From: Trileptium ribeirensis
Taxonomy: Eukaryota; Nematoda; Enoplea; Enoplida; Thoracostomopsidae
Assembly (NCBI GenBank): GCA_030248225.1
Contig: JASANE010024751.1
Coordinates: 1 to 64,000 of the forward strand
Direction of reading: 5' to 3'
Length of the DNA stretch: 64,000 bases
Numbering within the stretch: position 1 is the stretch's first letter; the number at the start of each line of letters is the position of its first letter. Below the pieces are notes generated by a model. It saw nothing but the letters and a program-made list of their open reading frames with translations. It was not told where the DNA came from and made no database searches. The position numbers and the translations under genes are program-made. Of this stretch, positions 1 through 12,799 are shown in pieces.

Positions 1-339
1 CTACCGTATAAACTAAACATTAAAAAATCTCTTAAAAGTAGGTTTTAAAACTTTAGCGCTCGATATATTAAAAGCAAATAAGTTTAGCTAAAAATATACC
101 TCGTTATCGGTAACAGTAACCTGGTGTTTTAAAACAAACAATAATCTAATGCTTTAAACGTGTACGAATTTTTGAAAAGATATATTTGTTGACTTTAATT
201 ATGTCAATAATTCTTAGTTGAGATATTTAAAAAACGAGGATCTATTCTAAGAGTCAATCGGGGATATTGGTTGTGAGCACCTACATGTGAATTAATTATA
301 TATGCTAGTGTGAAACCCGGCTTACGGCAGTGGTAGTTC
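1..339. other. AT-rich intergenic DNA, nothing recognised
   Basis: No open frame, repeat or RNA signal that I can support. Confidence 0.5.
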
Positions 340-344
340 TTCAG

Positions 345-867
345 AACGCTTCTCGTTACTTCGCGGACACTTGCCTTCGGCCAGCGTGGGTCTGTAATGC
401 ATGTAAGATTTGTGGAGTTATGTATGCCTCTTTCAGATTCATTTTTTCGCGTATTGTAGTTCCTAAACAAAAAAATAAAAAAGGCAATAATAATATAAAA
501 AATATATAAAGACAGAAAGTACTCAATAAAAATAACGACCCAAATAGATCCAAATGTTCAAAAGTTATGACTCAACAATAAAGCTGTCAATCCTCAAAAT
601 TTATACATATAATTTTGTGACAGAGCAAAACTAGACAGAGCAGGAGGAGCAGGCAATTTCCTCAAGTATATATACAGCTATGTCAGCCATTACATTTATT
701 AAAGGCTTCCCGTTACTTCGCGGCCACTTGCCTTCGAACAGCGTAGGTCTGTAATGCATGTAAGAATTGCGGAGTTACATATAATTTTGTGACAGAGCAG
801 GAGGAGCAGACAATTTCCTCAAGTATATATGCAGCTATATCAGCTATTATATTTATTAAAGGCTTCA
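345..867 (+). repeat. Degenerate composite tandem repeat, about 172 bp period
   Basis: Two modules alternate. One begins CGTTACTTCGCGG and runs to GTAATGCATGTAAGA, at 349-430 and 706-776. The other begins CATATAATTTTGTGACAG and ends with TTATTAAAGGCTTC, at about 604-705 and 777-867. The second module recurs at a spacing of 172 bp. Copies differ by substitutions and one indel. No coding frame spans the unit. This is an old local duplication or a remnant of a repeat family. Confidence 0.7.
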
Positions 868-3865
868 GGAGAGCAATAATGACGAAGTCTTGTGGGCTTG
901 CGTTTTAGGCCATTTTGAGGTAAATATATCGAGAGATCCAATTGATGGCATTGCTCGATCACTTGTAAATTTAATGCCTTTGTACAGCCACGGGACAGCA
1001 CAAATTCTGGATAGAGACATGCTGTATTATCAAATATCAGGTTTTTCAAATTCTGCTAGTATGTTTGGTGGCAATGCTGTCTGTAAAGAAATAAAATAGT
1101 GTAGGACAGTTGAAATTATACCTGCAAACATAAAGTAAGATTTGTTTTCTGAAGCAGAATTGTTACGACTTCTAATCAAGAAACGTGATTAGATTCGCAA
1201 ACCATTTCTTTTTCTGCACTTTTTGGCATGATACAAAAGGTTTGTAAAGTACATGTTCGCTCTGTACTAACTTGATCCTCCTTTTCCATTAGTAGCGGCT
1301 CCTTATTTGGATTATTAATAGTAATCGGAATAGTACATGGGCCAATCAAGAAATATATAACCTCCTATCGCTAGGCCCAACTGAAAAATATGTTCCTAAG
1401 ACTAGAAATTGTCAGACCTTCGAACCTTTCTTGACCGTGTAACCTTAGAAGCTCAGGTGTGATGAACGTGGCTCTGACCGCAGACACTACAACTAGTAGA
1501 CAGAAAAGTCCACCGCGACATCGTTTACTCAGTATCAGAGTTCTCTTAGTGCGGTTCACGGTATAACAGTATACAAGTATTGGGTAGATATGTCGTTAGA
1601 TATTTAGATGCTTGAAACTTAGTTAAGGTATGGTTGCCCTATGTGTAAGCGTCAGTACTGCGCACACATTACAAAAAGCGGCTCGACACTTGACAGGACC
1701 CAAGTATGCCTGAGGGGCGGTACATTGCAATGCGAGCACCAAGAGATATTTTATGGGCGTAATCTTAAGGCCTTAATGTGTCACCACTTATAACGCAAAT
1801 ATTTTACTTCGCTCACTACAACAAATTATAGCTTTTACACACATTAAACACATAAACGGCTGAACAGTACTCACCTTGATTGTGCAGCTTCTGAGGCCGG
1901 CTGAGGCCCTGATCTAACTGTGCAATTGCTTAAATAAACTTTCTAAATCCGATTTCTTGGAACTTAAAAGAAACCTAGTTCTCAAATGTCCCTAACCCGT
2001 TAGATTTTAATATAATCGCTGCCAACCGGGTTGCGGATTCTTAGAATTGTTAAATTCGCTCTCTAACATAAACTTTAATTTTTGTGTTAGAGAAACCCTT
2101 TTTATGAAATTCTCGGAATCCATAACTCATAACAAATTTCGGAAAATCCAGCAGAAAGACACTTACATATCTGCTAATGTAAGTGTAACAGTTAAGGCAC
2201 CCAGGGTTTACACTCAAGCTCGATATGTAACCAAACCATAGCCCCGGCACACAAATAGTAAAATTTTAAGTTGTTGTAAAACTCTCTAAAAGATATAATT
2301 TTCAAGTATTAATAAAATTCTTTGTTACCAGAAATGGCCAAGGGAATGAGGTTCGTAACTTCTTAACGGGTGGGCCAATTGTGATCAAATTTGGTATGGA
2401 TAATCAACAGCGTGCCCTATGGCATTTGACGTCAAAATCTGCCTATGCCCAAATCATCTCCCTGCTCAGTTTTGTATGAATTTGGGCCATGAACATAATA
2501 TGCTGAGAACTTTGCTATTTTCAAAACAACAAATTTTATAATATTTTTATACACACGGCACAAGATATAATATATACACGTCACACCACTATTATATCTA
2601 TTTCCTATATCATACTCACACAATTTTACAAACACAAACAGTAAATAATTCAGACGTCTTTGTACACTACATGCTATGTACTACAATTCACACGGGTAAA
2701 CAACACATTTTACAAACAAAAACACACTGTATAAACACAGAGATGACGCAATTACATTTAGGTTCCCACTACATTTTATAAAATCAAATTCGCTCATGTG
2801 AAGTGAAGTTAAGGGCTTCGGCCGTCGTGTTTGGGGTTCACGACTTAATACGTCTCCCAATGAGGGATTTGGTTTCACAAGTAAATACATCGTTACAATA
2901 AAGAAAAGTTAAATCTCATAGCTGAAGGATGTTTGAAAGTGTTGAGATTGCAGAAAAAAGAAATAGGTATTACTTAGGAAAAATTTTAAGAATTAAGAGA
3001 ACAATTTTAAGAGGGATGAAAACGAATTGAATCTTTCTTGAGTAAAAGATAATTTTATTTTAAATGAAATTTTGTAAATTCGAGTAAAGAGAAATATTGA
3101 GTTTTTAATGATTTTGAATGGCTTAATGCTAGCATTTTAGAAATTAGGGTTTTTGTAAATTTATATTTTTAAGAAGTACCTAGTACAAATAAAATTAATG
3201 AGGAATAACTATTGTCATTAAAATTAAATATTTAGCGTATATATATTGAGCTTATGACTAACAAGTAAAAGTGCCTAGGCCAGCGTAGGAACGCTTTGCC
3301 CTTTATCTCATATACAAAGAACACCAAATATAAGTGACAAAATAAGATATGCGCAAGTTTTATCATTTTACACAATAAAACTATATTTTAGAACAATTAT
3401 AAAGAAATTTGGTGAAATTTGTAAAATGTGGAAATAATAAAAAAGGAGATTATTTTGATAGGATTAGGATTTAGGAGTGAAAGAAATATAATTTAAATGA
3501 AAATTGATTCCAATTGAAAGTTTGGAAAGGGTTGGTGTATTTTGAAAAGGTTCGATGTTTGAGGAAATTTGGAAAAAGTAAGAATTCTATGAAGATTTAA
3601 ATGGAATTTGGTTTAAAGACGAATGAAATAACGTTTTGTATTAAAAATTTGATTTGAAGTTTAAATAGAACTATATAATTAATTTTAAGTGAATATTTGT
3701 GAGTTTTGATTTAAGAAAATGCGTATGATATTAATTTGGCCCATTGTCAGTATGTTTGCAAATATAATATATCTTATATATATTTAATTTCATAGCTAGC
3801 ACATAGCTACGAATGTAGGTTATAGTTACTTATTAATATTTGTTGTTGAGCATCCAGCAGATTAC
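868..3865. other. Intergenic DNA without recognisable gene
   Basis: AT-rich with frequent stops on both strands. The longest open stretches (890-1099 +, 1371-1559 -, 2047-2241 +, 2432-2890 -) are short, show no family motif and have no splice-compatible partners that I can see. An undetected short exon cannot be excluded. Confidence 0.4.
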
Positions 3866-5292
3866 TGTTAGGGGTCTACCAGGCTATCAGGGGGTTTCCG
3901 GTCCAAACCCGCCCCAAAACCCCAAAGTTTGTTAAAAACCCGGTTTGGTCACCAAATCCTCTATTATATCCATCCCTCCCTTTTTGTCCTTGGGCATTTC
4001 TTTTTGTTTTCGATTTAGTTGTTTACAAGTGATGCTAATTTGCATAATTAGCACAAGTTGCTTATTTTAGCTAACATACGTTAGCTTCATTTTCTGTTCA
4101 TTAATTAGTCTAGAGTTAGGTGGTCTCTGCTAAAAGAATTACAGGCTACATGTCTACATAGCTCCAGTCTACTTCCGGGTAATATCGCAGCATCTGAATA
4201 CGACTTAACATAGTTCCGAACATTTGTTTAGTAGTTTTTAAGTTTGGTTTCGCTTACGTGGTTACATAGCCAATCTGTTATGTATTTTCGAAATTGATGT
4301 AACGGTTTTAACTAATTTCTGAGTTTGTTCACGATTTGTTTATTGGCTTTCTGGTTTAATGGTTCCGAGCTTGATTCATGAACATTGGTGGGTATATACC
4401 TGGCATCGATTTATAAACCCAATGGAGATCGAAAATCACTTTTATCGAAATAATGAGCCGAGTCTAGTAGTACTATTCAAATAGTGATACACGTAAGTAT
4501 ATTATTTTCGTAATAATTTACGGTACTCTTATTAATATCCTTGATAAAAATGAGCGAGTACGTACGAGCGCAACCTTGAAGTAGTAATTATAGATCAGGC
4601 CTTGCTAGCCGTCCGGAAGCGGGAACGTTAATATATGGAAACCATTAGCGTAATTCTAAGACCCTAGGATAAGGTATTTAAATAAACGTTCGGGTCTAGC
4701 CGTCCGGAAGGCTTCGTACAAACCTCACAAGAGTAACTAATACCTAACCTAACTTCAAGTAGCAAATAATTATCTAGAATAAAGGGCGCTCAACTCTGAG
4801 TTTGAGAAATATATAAAAAGTGAGGCTCACTCAACTAAAATCAAAGTGAAACGAACCTAAGTTTAATAAAATCATAGCGGTGCTTTTATGAAACGATTGG
4901 CTAAATCATTTACAAATAAAAAGATATAAGTGACTGAAGTAGTGGTGCATAACGTGGTATAGGACTGACCGGCGTATAACCTGTTATTACAGCATTATTT
5001 TAACTTTGAATAAACATTCTAACTGTGGTTGTCTTGATTCTATGTTAGAACTATATCTCGAGCTAATCGAAGTAGTCACAGTGCAACGCCAGATAGATTA
5101 AGGCACGGAGTTATAAAGCCAAACGCGCTCCAAGAAAAGACATTTATTTATTCCCACCGGCATACTACTGGCCACGCGTACGAACCGCCACATCTTCGAG
5201 TCACGAATCCCGCCCCATTTTATAATCCGATAGCCGTCATAATAAAAATCACTGTCCAACCCTACCCCCAAACAAAAGCATACAAAATAACA
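3866..5292 (+). mobile_element. LTR-like unit 1 of tandem array 1
   Basis: Starts TGTTAGGGGTC and ends AAAATAACA, i.e. TG...CA ends typical of LTRs. Landmarks shared with the other units, in order: an AAACCC-rich start with TTGGTCACCAAAT; a short palindrome GCTAACATACGTTAGC near 4071; modules containing AGCCGTCCGGA followed by GTACAAACCTCACAAGAG; AATAAACGTTC polyadenylation-like signals; and a 3' end with CCACCGGCATACTACTGGCC, GACGAATCCCG and CCAACCCTACCCCCA. The same 3' end precedes gag at 14.79 kb, so I infer these are LTRs of the local Ty3/gypsy family. The long minus-strand frame 5098-5367 is a shadow of this unit. Confidence 0.65.
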
Positions 5293-6939
5293 AGCTACCA
5301 GGGTTAAACCCGGACCAAAACCTCCCCATAAACGCAAAATCACTAAAAACCCCGGATTGGTCACCAATTTCTTTATTATATCCCTTCCTCTCTTTTTCGT
5401 CCGTGGATTTTCTTTTCTATTCTGTTCCTTTTCGTTCTTGTGTTTCAGTTAATGCTAATTTGCATAATTACATTGTTTAATTTAGCTAACATGTGTTAGC
5501 TTCGTTTTTGTGTTTTTAATTTATTCGGGAAGAAGCTTCGAATCTTTTAGCAATAGAAAACGAGTGTGTGCTACCTTTTTCAATTAATTATTACGAAGGC
5601 ATTGCTTTTGCCGGATAAACTTCTACGATTCACTATAATTTTTGCGAATTACTTGAATTTATTTTTACTGTTTATTTTGTTGTTATGATCACTTAGCTAA
5701 TTCTATGGCGCGAGAAATTAGATTTAAATGAATAGTATAGCGTTGTACGACGAGTTCACGGATTTTCATCGGTGTTTGCAAATATTGACCATCTCTACTT
5801 TTGGTTTTGGATACTTGATATTTTCATACATAGAACTTAATGATTCTTGGAAAGATTGACGGACTTAGAGAACAGGTGTGCTCAACATCGGTTTGCCTTG
5901 CTAAAGAATTAAGGTTGAGTTAAACCAAGCTTCACAGACCTTGCTGTTTTATTAACTTAATTTAGTAATATCAGTATTCCCTAATAAAAATCTGAGTTGA
6001 GCACGAGCATTAAGTAAAGATCATAACAGTCCTCCCTTAGAGTTCCAACGTGAATACCCGTAACGTGAGAAATCCCCCGTGGATTTAATTTGCAAGCAAG
6101 TACGTGAGTATACCCAGGGTGAGCTCGGAACGTGGGTAACCAAAGTAATTAGTTGTGGAAACTAGAAATTAGTCGCCGTTACTAACTAGTTATAGCGGCC
6201 TCATCAGCCGTCCGGAGACGAGAACATTAATATAACTGGCACGTAGCTAGCGTAATTCTAAGATCTTAGGCTTAGGTCATTAAATAAACGTGCGGCGTCA
6301 GCCATCCGGAGGCCTACGTACAAACCCACAAGGGCAAAGTATATAATAGAGTAGTAATATCCAACACACGCCGTCCGGATACGTTGACGTTAAGGAAATT
6401 ATTAGTGTAAATGTATGGACAAGGTTAAGGTAATTAAATAAACGTACGTGTCTAGCCGTCCGGAAGGCTACGTACAAACCTCACAAGAGGACAAATCGTA
6501 ATTAAGCGCTAACCTAAACCATAAAATAAACCACATTTAATTAGAATAATCGTGCGCTCAAATACCTGAGTTAGAGAATCCTAAAACAACCCTTGGTTAG
6601 GAAAAGTCTTTAACGTTATCAAAAGCGAGTAGCTAAAGTGTCCGAGAGAAACCGAGGTGTATAAGTGGCGTAAATAGCAGTGGTTTATTGTGGCTAAAAT
6701 TAGGTTCGAAATCAGTATTTGGTGTATGATTACTAACTGTGAAATAAATATTCTAATACTGACTTTGTTGACTTTGTATTGGAGAAAAGAACACTAACGC
6801 TATCTCCACCGGCATACGACTGGCCACACCTCGAACTCCACATCTGGTGACGAATCCCATCCCATTTTTAATATCCGATAGCTGCCATAATAAATTCTCA
6901 GTCCAACCCTACCCCCATTCAAAATCATATAAAATAACA
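5293..6939 (+). mobile_element. LTR-like unit 2 of tandem array 1
   Basis: Abuts unit 1 with no internal element sequence between them. The first 15-20 bp of the consensus start are missing (it begins AGCTACCAGGG). The palindrome is at about 5486 (GCTAACATGTGTTAGC). Internally the GCCGTCCGG module is duplicated (about 6190-6300 and 6370-6490), each copy carrying ATTAAATAAACGT. It ends TATAAAATAACA. Confidence 0.65.
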
Positions 6940-6941
6940 CT

Positions 6942-8650
6942 TATTGGGCATCCGCCAGGCTACCAGGGGTGGTGCCAGGCCAAAAACTCCCTAAACCTAA
7001 AACCCCTAAAATTCCGAAAAACACGGGGCTTGTCACCAAAATCTCAATTATATCTGTCCCTCCCCTTGGTTTTCTTTTCTTTTCTGTTTTCTCGTTTTCG
7101 TTCTTTTTGTTTTCAATTGATGCTAAGTTGCATAATTAGCATCCATTGTTTACAGCTTCTGCGGCGAAAGAGCGTGTATGTGCGGGTTAACATAATTATT
7201 ACGAAAGTTTTTATTTTATTTTATTCGAATTCGGATAGCTTGCTACGGTTTTGGACGTTTGTACGAATTATTGTGTTATTTATATTGTCATGTTTAATTT
7301 TCCAATTGATCACCTAGGTAGTGGCGTGACGTGGTAGTTCATTTTCAAACGAATATCATAGACATTAACGACGAGTTTGCGATTTGGCACTTTTGTTACA
7401 CAACTGTTATCGAATTCTAGTTTTGGTTCTGATACCTGGCGATTTTATACAAAATCTACTCGAATTTTAGAATGAATTGTGGAGTCTTGGCGCGATATTA
7501 CACTGACCTGCCTTGCTTCAAAAATTTACGTTGAGTAAATCCAACTTCACAAATGGGAACGCTAATATTTGTACTAAAGTAATTTAGTAATATTATTGTT
7601 CCCTTATAAAAACTCGAGTAATATAGTTGAATGCGAGCGTTAAATAAAACCATAACGGCCCTCCCCATAGAGTTCCAAAGCGTACCACCATAGTTTAAGC
7701 AATTCCCCGTGGAGTTAATTGGTAAGGAAGTACGTGAGTATACCCAGGTTGAGTTCAGGACGTGGGCAACCAAAATAATTAATTGGGAACTAGAGAGTAG
7801 TCGCCGCTACTAACTAGTTATAGCGGGTTCGTCAGCCGTCCGGAGACGAGAACATTAATATAACTGGCACGTAACTAGCGTAACTCTAAGACACTAGGCT
7901 AAGGTAATTAAATAAACGTGCGGGGTCAGTCGTCCGGATGCCTACGTACTTACTCACAATAGTTTAATAGAGTAGCAATATCCAACTACATGCCGTTCGG
8001 ATACTGCCGGCTTTAATAAACTTATATATTAATGTAAATCTAAGGACGAGGTAAAGATAACTAAATAAACGTACGGGGCTAGCTGTCCGGAAGTATACGT
8101 GCAAACCTCACAAGAGGACAGATGGTATTCAGGCGCTAACCTAGACCATAAAATAGACACACAATTACTTAGAATAATAGTGCGCTCAAACACCTGAGTT
8201 AGAAAAATCAGAAAGCAAGGCTTGGTCAGTAACAGTCCTTAGCATTATCAAAAAGCGAGTGGCTAAAATATTAGATAGAGATCGAGGTGTATAAACGGTG
8301 CGAATAACGGTGCTTGTTACGGCTAAGACCCATGCGGTAATCAAAACCAGTACTTTTTATATACGTTGCTAACTTTGGAATAAACGTTCTAATACTGCCT
8401 TTATTGATTTATTATCTTAATCAGATTCAGAGCAAATCGAATTAGGCACGCGCAACGCTAACTGAGTCGAAGCATTCAAAGATAAAATAGACCCGCTCCA
8501 AGAAAGGATACTACCACGAGTCTCCGTCGGCATTCACACTTCGAACACCAAATCTTCTGGTGACGAATCCCGTCCCATTTTAATATCCGATAGCTGTCAT
8601 AACAAATTCCCCGTCCAATCCTTATCCCAACGCAAAGCAAATAAAATAAC
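6942..8650 (+). mobile_element. LTR-like unit 3 of tandem array 1
   Basis: Begins TATTGGGCATCCGCCAGGC two bases after unit 2 and ends AAAATAAC. It carries the same ordered landmarks, including duplicated GCCGTCCGG modules at about 7830-7930 and 7990-8110 and the 3' block TGACGAATCCCGTCCC. The open frame at 6847-7317 crosses the unit junction and is not a gene. Unit 2 and unit 3 are clearly similar along most of their length. Confidence 0.65.
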
Positions 8651-8653
8651 CAT

Positions 8654-9520
8654 ACTGTTGGGGGTTTCCTAAGCTATCGGGGGCCAAAAACCCTTAAAAT
8701 CTGGTTTTTTATTTTTCATCTATTTAATGGTCCCTTAAAAGCTTATCCTAAAAGTTTCTTTTCTTAAAATTTTATCCTAAACTTACCTAAGTTGCATGTT
8801 TTGCGTTTGTTTTTCAGCCTAGCTAACCTCTGTTGAGACCTCTGTTGTTTTAATTTTAGTCAGTCTGGGTTTAGTCGTCGTTGAAGCAACCGTAGCAACT
8901 TGAAAGCAGAACTTAATAATGTGTTACGTTATTTGTCATTTTAAATTTGTTTTATTGTCACAAGATCAGTTTGCTAACACCTTGGTGTCATCATGCTAGC
9001 ATAAGTGCGGCGGGAATACGTGGGATCTGTGTTAATTATAATCCAAGTACTGAAGGATATTCTGGTATGGTTTACTACGCGCATTTATGGTTCGGATTCG
9101 TCGTTACGCAAGGAATTGCGTCTAGGGTAGCGATATTGTGGAGAGTTGCGACTTATTGGTTTACGGATTTTGATAGAGGAAAGGCGTACACTCTGCTTTC
9201 CGGACTGTGTATAGAGACAATTACGAATAGAATGCGTACCTATTTGGTTTAATGTGGCATATTCAAAACTTTCATTGAAGAAGTGGCAAATAATTAGAAA
9301 CTTGCTTCACAGATAGGTAACCTAAAAATCTTATTAATTAACGTAGTAATATTAATTTTCCCAAATAAAATTGTAGGCTCTATAATTTCTTGGTATTAAG
9401 AGGGGCACCGTACTAACTATACTAGTTAATAATACGTAAATTTCGTTGTCAAGTGTCGGTGAGAAAGCCAGGGCGAGCAGAAAAGGCGGTGTCAACGTTT
9501 GGCAAGTCCAATTTTGTATC
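8654..9520 (+). mobile_element. LTR-like unit 4, 5' portion
   Basis: Begins CTGTTGGGGGTTTCCTAAGC directly after unit 3. Homology to the other units can be followed to about 9400 (ACGTAGTAATATTAATTTTCCC, matching the internal TTTAGTAATATTA block). The 3' end with GCATACTACTGGCC is absent. The 101-codon frame at 8947-9252 has no recognisable motif and lies inside the unit, so I do not call it a gene. Confidence 0.5.
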
Positions 9521-9545
9521 TCAAACCCCTAAGAAACATTATTTC

Positions 9546-9900
9546 ATTGTCCTAATTTCATTATTAAAATTAGGACAATTTTTACATTCTTCCCTAGGGG
9601 GAACATTCCTTTTCCCAGAGGGGTGAACTTTATTTCATCTCCGGCTGGGTAATACCTAGCGATATTCCGTATAAATATATACTTCTATTTCACCTTATTT
9701 TAAATACTCTGTTTCTTATAACCAATTTAAGGGCAAAATTCAACAAGTTCAATATTTCTACTTAAACACAAAGTTTATCAAGGATTACTTAATTTCATTG
9801 AATCTGGGTAATCCTTACCTATTACCGGTGTGTAGTAGCCATTTTCTGTGAGCTAGGATTCCGTTATTATCCCACTATTATTAATAGTTGGGATATCTTA
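9546..9900. repeat. Cluster of short perfect and near-perfect hairpins
   Basis: ATTGTCCTAATTT pairs with AAAATTAGGACAAT at 9546-9579. AAGGATTAC pairs with GTAATCCTT at about 9779-9817. ATCCCACTATTA pairs with TAATAGTTGGGAT at about 9868-9893. Spacing is irregular and no coding frame is present. The function is unknown; they may be small foldback insertions or structured non-coding DNA. Confidence 0.5.
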
Positions 9901-12488
9901 TTTCTTACAACTATCCCCGAACTAAAATATCTCGATATTTCACTGTTCCTAACTTTATACAATATCTCCAATATAGGAATTATCTAATTAGGCTCTGTTG
10001 GTCCCTTTCCGCCACTGAAAACCTCTTTAATTCCAACTAGATATCTCTTAAAACCACCCGTATTTCGACTAAAATCTACAAAATATTTCGCAAAATTTTG
10101 ATAAATTTAAAATAAATAAGTTTAGTTCAATCTGCGTCAGATTATTAGCTATCCAGTTCGACATGGTACGACGACTGTATGTATTGTTATTGTTATGTGG
10201 TATCTTTGTTTTATTGGTTTTTCTTTTTTGTATACACATATGCATTTTGCCGATTTTCTGTGGGTTACTTGCTTATTACTTTATTTTAAATTTCCACTTA
10301 TTATTTACAATTAATTAATAATTGTTACTAAATATTATGTATCACTATAATTTACTAATGTCGTAATGATAAGAATAATGTCAATTCTCTTTATTATACT
10401 TATACGAGTTTTTGCTCCGAATCTTGGATAGTTCTTGTTAGGCATTTGTGCGGTTCGGTTTACAATTTTACAGTTGAGCGACACTCATGTATAGAAGTAT
10501 ATATTTGAACACACAGGCATATATGTTTATACTGTCAAACGCTAGGTGACTGACCAGGAGGTTGTTCCTGCTTTTTCTGGATCCTGCCGAGGACGCGGGA
10601 TTATCAGACAAAGTAAGACCTGATATAGGGTTAAGGCAGACCAGACAATGGGCAGCCCATTTTATAAACGGGAACTTTTGGGTGGGTTTGGTCTGTCACT
10701 CTTTCCGGCACGTTTTTACCACCCGTTGGTTCCAGGCCGCTCCAACATGGGCTGCTCTATCGTCGAAGGCTACGACGTTGTATGTATTCCTTAGGGTGGG
10801 ACATGATTACCGGAATTATGTCTTCGCGTAAGCCTCGCCTAGGGGTTATGCAACGCGCAGGCCGGGTATATTACACGCTTAGGGGGCTTGGCGGTTATAA
10901 ACCAACACCCACGTTCTATTTAGCAGAAATCCTGTGTCACTTGTCTCATGCTAACACTAACACATAAACGTCTTTAAATTTTTCAGATATACCACCTTTG
11001 CGAATTTCTCACGTATAGTTACGAGTTCAGGTATGTACATGTATCCTCCAATGCATAAAAACTGTTAAAATATTGTTACAATATCGTTTTGAATTTATAT
11101 AAAACACAAAAATAGTTCCCGTTATACAGTGCAGATATGCGAGCCATACTTATTCACATCGCCTATGTAATTTGTTGCCAGTCCAATATCTAGTGCATAA
11201 TGGTAGCTCATTGTTAAGTTTTTGATATAATCAGTTATTTGTTGCTAACGTTTACTGCCATATATCATCCAATTTTTCAATTAACAATTGGTATTAAAAT
11301 TTTCAACCTTTTGTCTTCGTGTTGTTGATCCAGGTTGGCCGATGCCCAATTATTTTATCCAATTTGCTATTTTTGAAATAAAGTGCAAGTCACCAGTAAA
11401 CCCGTGCTTATGTTTTAGTTAAGCATTACTAAGTTTACCAAACGCCATATACCTTAAATCCAAAAATCACTAATCCTTGTGTTTTGTCTGCAATGAAATA
11501 TCTAATGCGATAAGGTCCAATATTACGTTTGCCTATTCCGAATTGGTATAATGTTAATTGTTAATCGGCAACTAGAGGGTTGTGCTCTAACTCAATCATA
11601 GACACGTGCGTACGTTTAATTTATTCAGTTTTGTTGTCCAAGACGACCTGTACATAATAATAGTTTTAGCGGTCTGCTGCAATTTGACGAATTCCTACCT
11701 TATTAATACGATCTTTAATGATAAAGCGTGGATATATTGTTTATTTTTACACAAGCAAAAGGGTTGAACACGACAGTATATGAATACCCGTACCAGACAG
11801 CTAACCCCAAGGATTCTTAAAGATTTTTAGTTTTTTGAACCAGCCCAGCTTCAGCACGTCTTAACCGTGGCCGCTTAGTCGAGCTAAGACAGAACCTGAA
11901 GCTTTCAGAACTAATGCAGTTCATTCAGGACAATGAATAAAGGTACTTCTATAAACGATTGAGATGGCGATGGCTAATCGCGTCGTTTCAAAGATTTTGA
12001 AATTCACACTACTATCCCTAAATTTCTATAAAATTAATGACTCTGTGGACTTTTACGCGAACGCTTCGCAGGAGAATCACTGCTAGGAAAACTTTGCAGA
12101 TGAACCACGGACTTGCTTACACGAGCGCTCCACGGTCATGCCAGTCGGATACTGTAGATTAGCTATTTGAGCATTTCGCAGTTGTGTTAACATGATGCTT
12201 TGGACCCGCCGACTCAAGCGCTCCATCGCAGGTCATGACGTGTTTCAGAATTGTCTAGGAGTGATGGTATAATTACGGACCTCATTTAGCTGGATTTTTA
12301 CCTTGGTAATCTAAGATACTGCGCAAAACATGTTAACGGTTCAAATTTCGTAACTAAGCCCATTATTTTCACCTAAAGTTTTAAACTCATAGATTAATAA
12401 AATCTTAGCAGCAATTTAACGGACCCAAATTTTAACTTCGAAATTTCATGAATGTTGCAGATATCCTGCCCGGTCCAGTTTCTCGAGC
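9901..12488. other. Intergenic DNA with one GC-richer open island
   Basis: Mostly AT-rich with no motif. The stretch 10545-10967 is less AT-rich and holds two overlapping + frames (10562-10831, 10782-10967), but neither has recognisable domains, a good splice context or a start context. I do not call a gene. Confidence 0.4.
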
Positions 12489-12794
12489 ATGCCCTGGAAC
12501 GCTATCTGTGGCACGGTTACTCGACCTCGCCAATACCTAACAGCATTTGTAAATAGTCATGTCGCAGGTAGTTTTATTGGATCGTGGCTGAAGGAAACTG
12601 AGTGTGCAGAATCAGACCAAGGTAGGGTTCTGGTTCCTTTGCCTCTGAAAACTCACCTTTCGCCCTGGCATTCCGTTATCTTCCACGCACAGCGCGCCCA
12701 TCGTGCTATTCGACCCGTATCATATGTACATGCATACATATTATATATATTTGTATATACAGCTGGGGACACCGAGTGTGTCAGTAAGCTGTAG
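12489..12794 (+). other. Unassigned 101-codon open frame
   Basis: The longest open frame in the 9.5-14 kb region that lies outside a known repeat. It is preceded by an acceptor-like TTGCAG at about 12455-12460. Composition is ordinary (no low complexity) and the last third is hydrophobic. I recognise no family. It could be an exon of an unidentified gene, TE debris, or chance. Confidence 0.15.
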
Positions 12795-12799
12795 TATGG

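Noticed and set aside
5098..5367. 89-codon minus frame
   Set aside because: Antisense of the conserved LTR 3' block; not a gene.
6847..7317. 156-codon + frame
   Set aside because: It crosses the junction between two LTR-like units; the translation is low in motifs and the same region is broken in sister units.
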